DNA of 64,000 nt from Pelodera strongyloides. Taxonomy: Eukaryota; Nematoda; Chromadorea; Rhabditida; Rhabditidae. How positions within the stretch are numbered: the first letter of the stretch is position 1; each line of letters begins with the position of its first letter. Of this stretch, positions 11,901 to 23,860 are shown in pieces. Below the pieces are notes generated by a model, which was not told where the DNA came from, made no database searches, and saw only the letters and a list, made by a program, of their open reading frames with translations. The stretch is from NCBI GenBank assembly GCA_036852015.1, contig JAANDG010000205.1:62001-126000 (forward strand), written 5' to 3'. The position numbers and the translations under genes are program-made.

Positions 11901-14900
11901 GTGATGCTACAAATTACGTTGTTTTAAGCTATTTATTCATTATATAATGGTACGCACAATAATAATCTCTGGTACAATAATCTTTATGGTAAGTTTTAAT
12001 CACATCATTTACAGAAATCCTATAAAATTAATAAGAAACTGAACCAAAATCCAAACCTCAAACAATCCTTGAGCACCATCCGTGATGTAAACACCCACGT
12101 TTTCGCAATCGCAAATCGAGCACATTTTCATCTACAATTAAGCTCACATAAATTATTATTAAGCCTAAATTACCATCAATAAATTAACACCCCAATACCC
12201 TAATTGAAAGAATGAAAAACAGTCAAGCTGAAAGTCTGAAGTCAAGACAGGAAGAAACAAAAATAAAATCTACTCACCTTTGGGTTAGCCAGAGCTCGCT
12301 TGACACATACGGCTGCTCCCACATTACTCGTCGAATTAATAATGCAACGATCAATTACGGGTGATGTTTCATCGGTGACCTAAAACAGGGGGAATACAGT
12401 TATGAATGTTTCTTTTTAACTTGCACGACATGACAAACAATGCCCAGCATAAGGCTCACAAAACACAAACAAATCAAAATACATACCGATTTTTTTTCCA
12501 ACTTTGATTTTATAAATTAAAGATACCTGCAGCGCGTAGTGTTGCTGATGCTGTATATTGCTATTCTTGTCCGGATTGAACAAGATGCTCATGTACCCAA
12601 TGTATGCTCCCGTTGATCCCTCAGTTAATGTCAACGTCGTTTCGGATTGATTCTCGAGTTTCACCCGCCGTGGAATCACGTTGCCACGACCTTAATTAAC
12701 GGATATAGTATTCAACTCCGAAAATAAAGAAATAGTACTTGCCTAAGTTCAACTAAGAAATTTAAATAAATGCAAAGGGCGAGATGCACACACAAAATGT
12801 TCAAAGACGCTTAGGGTGCTATAAGATTACTGCACTACTGCATAATAACACGTATGTAAACAATGCTCAAGAAGAAACAATAACGACAACGAAAAAGCTA
12901 CCATCGAACAAGGTATTCATACATTCTTACTAAATATAACAAAGGTAAAAAAACTCACTGGCTCCAATAATCTGAAGTGGCGAATCAATGACAATCGGCT
13001 CAGGGAAATAGTGTCCCGAGTGTAGAAATATCAGCTTTTCCTTGTCGGGGCGAGCTTTCAGGAAACTGCAAACAAATATTATTTTACTAATTTTAATCAA
13101 ACGATTCATAAAACAGGAACCCAAATGCTAGCTAGCTAACTCTATTGCAAAAAGTCTATACATAAAAGTTGAACGCTATCAACTATTTGCAAATGCTGAA
13201 TTCTAATATTAAAAAGTCTTGCATAAGTATTATGAGCATGAAATGATAATACAAAATAAATTTAAGAAAAACGAAAACTCACCATAATGACTGATCCAGC
13301 GTATCAAAATGGACCATATTTCTTCCCTTCTGCCCTTCATACAAAGAGGCGCATCTGGGACGGACATGGACTCCATAACGCTGAAAACCGCCAAATTATG
13401 TAAATTAATGTTTTATATGACATACATCTCATATTGTTCTCTTGCACTATTTATGCATTGATAATTGCTCCATATATCAGCACAAGCCACGAACATAACA
13501 AAGTTTGGGGTATCAACAAAGTATTGTCCGTATACCATCTGTCTACATAATAATACTGCAACATTGCGATAAAATGAATTTCAAATTTTCCGAAAACTGA
13601 AAGCTAATTATGTTAGCAGGCAACAAACCAACAAAATAACACAGTATAAGCTAAACGTACCAATTGTTTAAAGCTCTCTTTCCACGCGTTTGCTTCTTTC
13701 CATCGGTGCGGCTCCCTGAAAAATCAAAGTTTACTTTCACAATTTCACTTTATTATTTCTCAAAGAAAACAACAAAGTTATTTGTAAATATGATACTTCC
13801 TGACCAAACGATTTTTAACGAGAAACGTGGAAGGAAATTTAAAGCAAAGTTACTAGCAGTGTATAAGTATAAAGATACGTAAACATCGTCTCCAACCCAG
13901 ATTACGAGATAACACGCTACACCAGCAGGTAACAACAAAAGAAAACAACAAGTTAATTTTAAGAATTAAACTTGCTGAAAATTAACAAATTAGTCAAAAA
14001 GCAATTACCCACCTGAATTCAAATTTGCCGAAACACGGATGATAAAGTGGAGTGGTGTACTCAAACGCTTGTTGATACAACGGCTTCCTAAAAACTTGAA
14101 AACTTAAAAAACAAGTTAGACAGACAATCTGGTTGAGCTGCTCAGGCTCAAGTAGGAAAAATTGAACGATAAAATAGGGTTGTAACCATAAAAAAGAATA
14201 TCACAAACTTAAAAACACTGAACTACTCACCAAACATTGAGATCGTTTGCCACGCGATAGAATCGTCTACATACGCCCGAGCAACCTATCAAGTCACCCT
14301 CGTAGAGATAATTGAACACCTAAAAATAATCTTTTAATTGTAAGATCGAGACATTTTATAATTGCCAGTGCCAACTCCACGTGCATACATAACGATACTG
14401 CAACATTTCGTTCATTATGTAATACTAAAATGAAACAAGCTAAACGAACATAGGCTAGGTACATCAACTGTTCATACAATTTGCCAAAAAAAGAAACCCA
14501 AAATAAGGAACACAAACATACAAGACAACAAAAAGGGCGGATATTTGCACAACTGTAAACTATTAAATACTCACCTTTAGTAAAATTTCATCCGGTAAAT
14601 CGTCAATATAGCATTCACCGTCCGGAGGAGGGCCGAGGAAACCATCATTTGAAGTAGAACTGGAATAATTTATGGTACTTTAATGGAACTAGCAGGCAAT
14701 GATACTGAACACACATTAACACTAACTCTAACAACGACAACAACACCTAGCTAACGTATAAAGGCCAACAGAATAATTCTGGTAAACATCTTAAATATAT
14801 GTAGGACTGTCCGCAAGCACAAAATGGGGGGACAGTGAGATAATAGGCAATTCAATGAATAAGAGTGTGGATGAAATTCGGGATAAACCAGAAACCCGTA

Positions 14901-17900
14901 GAGTACTAATTGGAAGATACCAAGTTATTCAACAATCGCCGATTTCTTATGTATCTTACTGGACTACTACCAAACATTCCATATCTTGTCACTTGTCATC
15001 GTCAACTACTGTTCTGCCATAGATGCCAACACCTGCCAAGACAAATGTGACAAACCATATTCTATCATTTTATGAAAATCCAACTTCCCCTTCCCTTGAG
15101 CTCATCATCATCATCATCATCACCCATAATCACTACTAGACTGGCACCAAGGTGTTCCATTTCCAAATCATACATGATGGTACTCTATGGCACCGGGTTG
15201 TGTACCGTATCTCTCTCCCTTCTCCCTTCCCCTTCCCGCTTGGCTGGGAAATAGTTCCCCCGATGTCTAAGTACAGTGGCGCGCAGAGAGGTACACACAC
15301 TCACCAAAAGACTGTGAAGATGTGAGCCGAGCTAGTAGAAAGTAGAAAGCGAGAGTTTCCTCAGCGGGGTCGAACTAGCGCATTCATTGCGTCGCAGTGA
15401 CCTACTGTGCCACAGTGGTGCCGGGTTGCCAAGAGGCACACCGTAGACCAATACAGACACACCACACCACGAACACTCTCGAGTCGAGAAAAGCCATAGA
15501 ACACAACGCAGTCAATAGACCAGTTGCGAAATCGAGACCAAGGCTTAAAGCGAAATACCGGCCGGTTTTTGAAACGCATCGAGTACTCCCTGCTTTCCTA
15601 TGCTTCATATGTAAATGAGCATAAATTTGAATAAAAAATAGACCCCAATAGACCCTTTTAGCATAACTGCATAAGAATGCTGATATTTGAGATGTTTCAA
15701 AACCCGGCTGGTATTTCGCTTTAACAAACTAATTCTACTCTATTTCGAAACTTTTTCCGATTTCAAAACTCTAATCTAAATCAAACTTTTATTCTACTTT
15801 TGCCTTTCCAGTACATCGAAATGACCTAGTCCACATATAAACCGTTATTTAAAGTTCCAAACCCTACTACCAACCATAATAAAGAGGAAACAAACTATTC
15901 ACAATTCCACAAATAGCATATTACATTCAGCCTCTCCCAAACTGACGGTGTTCCATTTTCCAGAGTGGGACGCGCGTGTGAGATTGGAACAAACTCAAAT
16001 AGGAGAGCGTGCGCGCGCGCGTCTGTCCTAGCATATGGCCTGCAGCCCCATGCCTCGCACACATAAAGCAAGGCTGCAGGCCAAGGGGGGCTAGGGTCGC
16101 GAATTATGTGTACCAGCGACAAACACATCTTGAACTAATTGCCTCATTGCCTAAGTGATCACATGAACACTAGTGAACTAAGTGAACACATCTTACGTTC
16201 CTAAAATTCTTGGCACAAGGACCCAAATTCCACAATTACTATAACGCGTAGCCTTCAGGTCCTAGCCTAGCTGACTGACCAATGACCACTACTTCACTTC
16301 TAACGATACGGATGCACTGTGCGAAGTACATATAAATACTCCGTCTTACTCCCAACCCACCTACTACATTTATATTACTCTCGCTTTCAACACACAATCC
16401 AGCAAATACAATCCCGGCTAGGCTACTCCATGATACCACTTTACAATGCTAGAAAAGAAACTAATCAAATGACATTGTGGACATTTTTAGTGGAACGAGA
16501 ACGGGCTGAGAAGAGAAGCGAAACACATGAATTCACAAATACAAACCACACTATTGTTGTACACCTTGCATAACAACAGCCAACCAGCCAACCAGCGATC
16601 AGTGAAACATGAAGCGTCGAACAAAAACACATAACAACAGAGATCAAGAATGCTTATGAATATGAGAAACAGTGCGATAGAGAGAGAAAAAAACGTGATA
16701 ACAGAGCGAGAGAGAGAGAGAGAAATAGAGATGTTTCCCATCCCATCCCCATCCCAAAAAAATATTCAAACTTCAAAACGCAATCATTAGCTCCACACAT
16801 CATAAACCCGAAACCCCATAAATAAATACCACTACAATTCCCATAAACTTCACCTTCACAAAACCATTAGAAAATGTTTTCCTTTCCCAAAAAAATTCTA
16901 GCAAAACACTGGAACCGACTATTTTGCTCTTAACAAAGGTGGTCACAGTCACAAATAAGATTTGAAGGGAGAGCACAGTGTCTAGCCAGGTCTAGCATAC
17001 AAATGTTTACGTTTACGACTGGACCGGACCATTAAGTACATGCACTACGCTGACAAATTATATGAAAGGAGGGAACTGATACTTGTACTTCTAACTCCTA
17101 GGAGACTGAATTCTCAGGGTTCCCTTGGAACAAAGCACATAACAAAATGGTAATTAAAAGGAATTGACTTAGAAATCACAATTAGAGAAATACAAATTCA
17201 GGAAACGCACAAACAATAACAATAACTAACAAGATGATGGGAAAAACCGCGTGGTGCAAAAAAACGTATACAAAACAAAAACATGAAATAAATAAACACT
17301 AATAATAAGTAAGGCCAACCTTTTTCGTGCTTCACCGGGTGATTCGGGTTTAAAACGTTTGCAAGTCGGCTGAAGAGACGGTTGCTGAAAACATAAAAAT
17401 ACACTACGTGGAACCACTATATACGTTTATGTGACAAAAATGAAATTGTAATTAACGCTCAATAATATACAACACATACAACTACATATAAGACATAGAA
17501 AATATGTGATAAATAATCTCAATATCACAATAAGTCCATAGTCCATCTATCCTCACATCTCATCTTCACTTACTTATGTACGACTATTTGATCTAAATAA
17601 GCACAGTAGGAGTAATGCGATTCTGGGAGATTCCTCCCTAAAGGGCGTTAATCTCCGTTATTCTAATAGTCTGTTGTCTGTTATGAGAGTAGGTAGGGGA
17701 GCGCGCCCTCTTGACCCGGGGCGACCTTTGTGTTAAGCCGGTCGAGGTACCAAGTATGATTAGCACAAACTCGTTCCCCATACACAAGCTCCTTAGCTCC
17801 TTGGTTATGGGCAATCCTCGGAGAGATAAGGATTGAGATGACTAAATTATCTCTTTCTCTCTCTCCCTATCTCCCTCTCCTCCTCTCTCTCTCGCTCTCT

Positions 17901-19411
17901 CTCTTAGAACCAACGTAAATCGAACTGTCTAAGACTAGGACATCATACTACACATTACATTCATAAAACACTACAGTACAGTGACCTAGTGACAGCTAGA
18001 GAGCTCGAACTATCCATCCATCGAGCAAACCAGAGATCTCAGCGATAACGTTAATAACTAGTTTTGTGTGCAAGCTCAGCATCAACAAGGAAATATCAAT
18101 AAAGGGAAAATAGATAAGCTTGAATAGATAGCACATGGTAAAATTCACAACTAGAATAGAATAACAATATCAATAAATGAAAAGGAAGCAATGCATAATT
18201 GAGCCAAATTACCACAAATCCAAAGAAATCTCTCAAAACGACACGCAATGACGCAATAAATAAATATTTGTGAGCACAAACCTCATCTGCCGTTGCAGCT
18301 AAACTACTAGTACAGCATCCTTCTTCATCTTTTTGCTGAATTGAACGCCGTCTTCGCAGAGCGTACCTACAATAGACCTTCAATAGACAAGGGACCCTGG
18401 ATTCTACATGCTTAAGTCTATGTGTGGTGATTGTATGTCTGAATAAAGTAGTATTCATAAAAATAATAGAAATACGAATGCAGACCCATACGGCAAAAAT
18501 CAATAAAATTACGAGTAATTACCACGGCTCCACCGCCCCGATTCAAAAAAAAATCAAAAGGCTTCCTACTCGTCAAAAAGAGAAATCGATACCCGAAATA
18601 ATGATCAGTTCGCATTATATTCAATTCACAGTTTATGGTCTAGATCTAGGCAATGAACTAAGCCTCAAAATCATAGTTATGTTCACAATAAATCGCCAAA
18701 ATAGTCTCAAAATCGAACAATCCTGTATTCTCAAAAAAACTATACCTTCTCAAACACGTTGTACTTCCGCCCTCATTGGAAGGCGTCGCCGCCCGACCAA
18801 ATTCATCTGCGGCTGGAGCAGGAGCACCCTGGAAAGACAGACTACAGTACATTTCAGAAACATTTACAAAATAAATGACCAAAACGAGCTTTCAAAAAAA
18901 TATAAAAACACAGTGTTTCACAAAACCGTTAAATAAACACAAAATTCAAAGACCACATTCGATGTTACAGGAATGCTACACAAACAACTTCCACAAATAT
19001 TCTCTACGTACAAAACATCATACTTATCGAAAATATGAATAATCGATAGTCCCAAGTCCCCTGATCAAATTCAACCTGTGGCGCACAAAGCACAAGAACA
19101 ATTCGGTTCTGATACAATAATCGATACGATCACCATCCCCATGATCACAGGCCATATTCACCAACACCCAGGGAGCACTCCCTCGGCTCACGAGCGCTCT
19201 GACTCTCTTCTGCTCTTACACTCTCTATAGATCCCTGGGGAGGCCAATGAGGGCTCCCTCCGTGTTGGTGAATACGGCCTCAGCTGATCGAACGACCGTA
19301 AACTAATCAATAATCGACAGGTTATCGATTGAATCCTACCTGGGGAACAGCTACTCCATGTGTTGAGGTGGATGAGGATGCTTCCCCAGCTGGGGATGGG
19401 GGGTCGGCCAT
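5962..19411 (-). CDS. dre-1: FBXO11/DRE-1 F-box protein, substrate receptor of an SCF ubiquitin ligase
   Basis: This is the orthologue of vertebrate FBXO11 and C. elegans DRE-1, which recruits substrates to the SKP1-CUL1 ubiquitin ligase and acts in developmental timing. I assembled 27 coding exons: 19340-19411, 18746-18828, 18282-18366, 17320-17384, 14575-14659, 14231-14319, 14013-14087, 13661-13715, 13283-13380, 12959-13065, 12527-12690, 12278-12379, 12057-12131, 11728-11843, 11262-11404, 10815-10928, 10229-10380, 9866-9988, 9461-9546, 9041-9165, 8567-8662, 7897-7994, 7403-7484, 6878-6954, 6630-6700, 6384-6482 and 5962-6088. All phases agree and give about 887 aa, a normal length. The order is a disordered N-terminus (1-115), an F-box from about 120 ([20 protein letters not shown]), parallel beta-helix (PbH1) repeats from about 230 to 790 (e.g. 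[26 protein letters not shown]), then a UBR-type zinc finger at about 813-865 ([25 protein letters not shown]). The ATG at 19411 opens [10 protein letters not shown] non-coding exon probably ends at 19768 (donor CAAG|GTACTA). Confidence 0.97.
7226..7353. mobile_element. MITE, GAGGCCATATTCACC family
   Basis: Inverted ends GAGGCCATATTCACC and GGTGAAAATGGC flank a body with CCCATGGGGAATTCCCC and CCCAGGGAATATT. It lies in a dre-1 intron. The same element recurs at 8067, 30922, 39561 and 60717. Confidence 0.85.
7646..7735 (-). repeat. Dispersed repeat, CACCAAAAGGTGTGCATCC family
   Basis: The reverse complement of this stretch matches 10941-11037 and 58582-58660 over about 80-90 bases, sharing TTTATTAAATACACC, AAAAGGTGTGCA, GAGGATGAAAAT and CAGATGACC. 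It lies in a dre-1 intron and is short, non-coding and of unknown class. Confidence 0.75.
8067..8197. mobile_element. MITE, GAGGCCATATTCACC family
   Basis: Inverted ends GAGGCCATATTCACCACTCAA and TTCCGAATGGTGAATATG-type right end. It is highly similar in body to 7226-7353 and lies about 70 bases upstream of the dre-1 exon 7897-7994, inside the intron. Confidence 0.85.
8500..8546. mobile_element. Partial CACGTGG/TTAA-family element
   Basis: Only the right end is clear: CAAACCGCATGTCATACCACTTTAA. It lies in a dre-1 intron directly next to exon 8567-8662. Truncated or diverged copy. Confidence 0.5.
9565..9597. mobile_element. Solo end of CACGTGG/TTAA-family element
   Basis: TTTCAAAACCACGTGATCTACCGCTTTAA is a single terminus of this family, without an opposite end nearby. 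It lies in a dre-1 intron about 20 bases upstream of exon 9461-9546. Confidence 0.55.
10941..11037 (+). repeat. Dispersed repeat, CACCAAAAGGTGTGCATCC family
   Basis: Second copy of the repeat described at 7646-7735. It begins about 12 bases from the boundary of dre-1 exon 10815-10928, so it forms the 3' end of the intron that precedes this exon in gene orientation. Confidence 0.8.
15361..15415 (-). repeat. tRNA-like SINE head (Pol III box A and box B)
   Basis: On the minus strand a box-A-like TGGCACAGTAGG (15401-15412) is followed about 25 bases later by a good box B, GTTCGACCCC (15366-15375). The segment between contains CACTGCGACGCA, also found in the second copy at 57238-57295. It does not fold into a full cloverleaf with an acceptor stem, so I read it as the head of a tRNA-derived SINE in a region upstream of dre-1 exon 14575-14659, not as a functional tRNA. 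Confidence 0.5.
15545..15724. mobile_element. MITE, TTAA-AGCGAAATACCGGCCGG family
   Basis: Starts TTAAAGCGAAATACCGGCCG and ends GGTATTTCGCTTTAA, about 180 bases long. The termini continue GTTTTTGAAACGCATCGA inward. TTAA at both ends fits a TTAA target duplication. It lies in a dre-1 intron. Confidence 0.9.
16682..16728. repeat. GA-rich microsatellite
   Basis: Runs of GAGAGA within a dre-1 intron. A CT-rich counterpart lies at about 17850-17905 in the same long intron. Confidence 0.9.
18391..18467 (+). mobile_element. 3' end of a retroposed element (poly(A)-tailed copy 1)
   Basis: About 75 bases starting GGGACCCTGGATTCTACATG are almost identical to 57106-57182. Both contain AATAAAGT then GGTATTCATAAAA-type sequence and end in an A-run. 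This is the layout of the 3' end of a retroposed transcript or LINE/SINE tail. It lies antisense in the dre-1 intron between exons 18746-18828 and 18282-18366. Confidence 0.7.
19148..19282. mobile_element. MITE, GAGGCCGTATTCACCAACAC family
   Basis: Inverted ends CAGGCCATATTCACCAACAC and GTGTTGGTGAATACGGCCT flank a body with GGCTCACGAGCGCTCTGA and CTCTCTATAG. It lies in the dre-1 intron between exons 19340-19411 and 18746-18828. Related copies are at 39053, 43247, 50754 and 55556. Confidence 0.85.
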
Positions 19412-20129
19412 CGATCTTTGGGAAGTCGACGCCCGCGTGCGCGTGACCTAAAAAGAAAACTACTTTATTCTAATTTCCTATTCACACATAAAATAGATCA
19501 AACACCAGCCAAGCACTTTTATCACACTGAAATTAGAAATGGCTCCAACGCTTCAAGTTCATAAATTTGGGTCTAAAAACATGTTTTGTACACTTCACGG
19601 TTCCAAGTTCCACTAGTGGGAGTTTCAAACGCTATCATAAACAAATCCCTCATTTCGTACAATGAATATATTTTTGTAATAAAATCAATAAAAAATTAGA
19701 AAGCAAAACTATAGATACTTGTTAAACGGCCGGAAAATAAGTAGATCCTTAAAAATAAAAATAGTACCTTGCGTGTCTTCGGCACTTTATTCTCGCTTCG
19801 CTCGTTACGTTCGCTGCCACAGTGTCGAAAAATCTTCTAATCAAGAAGATTCGTCGTCCGTATGGCAGAAAACTACGAACAACGAACGAACAACGTCTTC
19901 TTACACGCGAAAACTGAAATATTGATTTTGTTTGTTAATAATATCGTTGACTGCCTTTACGTACGGCAAACTTTAGAACACGTGCATATTTACATATGTT
20001 CAATAAACGATCAATAATCGATTACGGTGAAGCTAGTACACAATACGAAAAGTAGTCAAAAATGAGAAATCAAAGAGACTGACGATAAAATGCAATTATT
20101 TAAAAAGGACAGTATGATATCAAAAGGGA

Positions 20130-20840
20130 AATTACGAATTACAATCGTAGTGACAAAAACTGCCAGACAGCCAAGAGGAAATAAACAAGGCGCAAACAAT
20201 TAGGTAATTACTAACTGCCCTAAACGAACTAACATACCTACAGCTCAAAACTGCCCAGGTCCCGATTAGATCACCCCAAATCCTATTAGAACCTTCTTGA
20301 GAAGTATGAAAGGCTGCAGGTCTAGGGCGATCAAGCCTGGCCTGCGATCTCAGTATATGGGTAAGGGGGGCGAACCAGGAAAGGAGGACGTCGTGCCCGG
20401 TGGTTCCCCGTCGACCTTCCCTACCTATACACTCTCTCCTCGTCTCGCCTCTCAGATGGATCAATCGGAGCCCCGGAGCATCGATCCGCGCACGCAACGC
20501 GACTAGAAGAAGTCGCGCACGGGAGTCACGCCCACCCGCGGCACCCGCAATACGGTGGGGAGAGGGACGGGAATAGAGAGCACCCGGGGAGGGCGAATGA
20601 CCGGAGGGATGGTCGTGTCTGGTCACCTATTGAGGGGAGACAGACAGACTCCCACGGGCACCCACCCATCGGGAACTAATGATACAAACACCACCACGGC
20701 TAGGCACAACACCGAGATGACTCCAAGGGCAACCAAGGCGAGCCGACAAGTGACTCGCCACGAAGAGAACCGCCACGTGGGGCGGGATGTACATACAAAG
20801 TATGTCACTCACGAAGAAGAATCCGAGCAACCACATTATA
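20130..20840 (-). other. GC-rich ORF cluster, doubtful gene with a possible membrane segment
   Basis: On the minus strand a frame from 20808 to 20623 opens with ATG, has a basic stretch and a hydrophobic segment (LALVALGVISVLCLAVVVFV) typical of a type II membrane anchor, and then meets a stop. An overlapping frame continues as a 164-codon ORF down to 20132, and a third frame reads proline-rich. I could not find splice sites joining them. This could be an unrecognised gene with missed introns, a decayed gene or a chance product of local GC bias. Confidence 0.25.
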
Positions 20841-22335
20841 CAAACTAATTATTCATTCAAGTTCCCTATTCCGGGAAATCGACCAAAAAAATCAGGACAG
20901 CCAGGGTAGATAACGATAATTATTCATTCAAATTCCCTGTTCTGCCTGTTCACCAATATGTGTTATAAGGTCCGAAGAATTACAATTTACAAACATAAAT
21001 ATATGTGCGGATTTCTCACGAACAGTAATGTGGTAGGCGTAGAGAGCTATTTCAAAATGTAAGTTTCGTTTCGTAAAGCGTAGAGTACACAACCACACAA
21101 TACAAGGCTGAAGCACCGGCACGAATCATGAATACAAAACGTCTACAGTCCGGGCCCAGGCCTACAATGACATCAAGCTAAAAGGCAACTTACATCTGAC
21201 GAAATAGGTCAAGGTCGTCCAAAAAGCTGGGCTGCAGACCAGCAGGCTAGCACGCATAGAAGACAAGAAGCTGATGAGAACGGAGGAGCTCCGGGCTCCG
21301 GCCCATAAGAACGGTTTCAAACTTCCTAAACCCAACAACGGACTTTACAATAACCACTTACGATACATGACAGAAACTTCACCATCCCTTCTAACCTATG
21401 TGCACCACGAGAAAAGCAAAACCCCATAAGTTAGGCAAAAGTTGGTCCCACCACGAATTCACAACGAAAGGGTCCCAGCAAAAATCCAATGCTCCTACTT
21501 CCTACCGACCGTGGATGTTGAATATACATCAAGCTGAAGAACTACACTCTTCTTTCGAAGACTGATCAAGCTCAAAGTACAAATGCAGCCTGCGCTCCCA
21601 AAGGGGATCGAATACAGTACTCAATCATGATCATCATCATGAAAAGCGTCATCATAAACTGCCAATCGCCAAATAATCCCCTCTCCCGTAGGCATCTCGT
21701 AAACCTTTCCGATCCAACAGTTTCTTCAGCCCTTCAGCGTTAGCCAGTGGACAATTCAGTTTTTAACATCACACTCTTGTCATGTCCGATATGTCCGAGA
21801 TTGAGATATCAGTCCTCTCTGATCATTGATTACAATTACCTCTTAAGCATGTAAAGCAAGACAGAAAACGAATAATAATAATAACAGAAACGCTAATTGG
21901 AACTGGAAGAAACTTAGAAAGACGTTGATGGAATGGATCAGGTCTTTGATCCGAAAGACGTAATAAACTGGCGAACACGCATGCGACTAATCAGCTAAAC
22001 TGAGAAGGGCATCGATGGATTTCAGATTTATTAAAACAATCAACTAACTAAAAACATGAACTTTTTGAGCTCCGCGACCCTACAAAATGACTTCTTGAAA
22101 CAAAAAGATGCGGTCGAAATGTCAAAAAATCATCAAAAGCCAAAGATAAGGCATATCAACTGGTGATATGCACAAAATGCACCAAACTCAACTATCAGTC
22201 GATTTTGCCCTCGTGCTACTAGACTCGACGTAAAAGCATAGACTACGACGTTGAGGCGTAAAGTACTGAATCTATAAGACTATAAGACATTCGAGAAATG
22301 GATCAAGCGGGATTTTCGAGGCCGATCTCTAGCGA

Positions 22336-22540
<205 letters not shown>

Positions 22541-23495
22541 CCTATAGCTCGACGATACACATCGATGGTTGGCAGCAGTCGAAAACCACCAGCACGACCA
22601 CTACGACCGAGCGAGCAACCGGTTTCATCGCGGGCGGGGCACGTTGCAAGCAGTTGCGATAGCCATAGAAACACGTACATAAATCGACCGGGAAACAGCA
22701 ACCATTCGAAACGTGAATAACAAAGAAATTCACCAAGACTACAATTTCTATTTTTCTAATTACTATCATGCCATAATATTTACGGCGCATGATGCGTGCA
22801 AGGTAAAACAACGAACCAGAACTTTACCTAAACTACGAACAACTCTATGTCAATGGCAAACACGATTAACAACGAGACCACAGTAATAATTCCACAATAA
22901 GAAACATTAAAAATCAAGTATTCAACATCGGCCCAGCGATTATAATTCAAAAACCACATTGGATTTAAAATTTTCATTAAAACACGGATAATAGCAAACA
23001 TATAGACGAGAAAATAAAACATACAACTACAACCGAAACGCTAAGCAGTTGTTAGGTGGTTTATCAAGAGACTATCGAACATCTACACCGGTAACACATG
23101 AGAGAGAACAGGAAAGTCAACACAGAGAACGTGAATGTTGTTTAAAGGGATAGTACACACTTTCAGCAAGTCCTTTTCAGGATGATTACCCTACGAAACA
23201 TAACTCACTTAAATAATAATCGACGAAACAATAATACAACATGAAACTAAATGAGTCTCTATACATGAGCAGATATACGCTCGATACGCTAACTAACAAA
23301 TCACACTATAGTATAGTGACAAAAGACCACAAAAGTCACAAAAAGACCTTTTACCTTTGAATCTAGAAACTGCGTAAAATTACGGTTAAAATGCAAATCA
23401 AAGTCTCACAATCAATCAATACGGAAAGTTTTTCGTTAGTAAATGAATATCGATGATAAACAAAGAATTCGGGAATATTGCTAGGTACGGATGCA

Positions 23496-23681
23496 CAAAG
23501 CGAAATACCGGCCGGTTCTGGAAACTCATCGCAGTCAACTGAATTCTTACTTATGGGACTTATGCTAATTTGCTCGAATTTGGCTCGATTTTTTATTCTA
23601 AATTATGTTCATTTGCATATGCTGTATAAGATTGCTGATGTACTCGATGCGTTTCAAAAACCGGCCGGTATTTCGCTTTAA
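23496..23681. mobile_element. MITE, TTAA-AGCGAAATACCGGCCGG family
   Basis: Inverted ends AAAGCGAAATACCGGCCGGT and ACCGGCCGGTATTTCGCTTT, with the family body (ATTCTTAC..TGCTAATTTGCTCG..TTCATTTGCAT). It lies about 180 bases downstream of the cul-4 stop codon. Confidence 0.92.
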
Positions 23682-23860
23682 TAACCACCGACATCAACAG
23701 TTCCGATACTTATACTTGCAAAAACTACAAAACAAAAGAGAAAAGAAACCTTGCATTTTCAGGGATACACAACACTGTAGAACTACTTCAGTCTTCAGTC
23801 ACTTCCGTGTAGATTTACTTAGTAAACAAGAGACATAATTTCAGGAAAATAAAAAATAAC

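Noticed and set aside
15361..15415. Functional tRNA gene
   Set aside because: Box A and box B are present but no acceptor stem or anticodon arm could be paired, so it was recorded as a SINE-like head.
18424..18936. 170-codon plus-strand ORF
   Set aside because: It overlaps dre-1 exon 18746-18828 on the opposite strand and includes the retroposed tail; no protein-like features.
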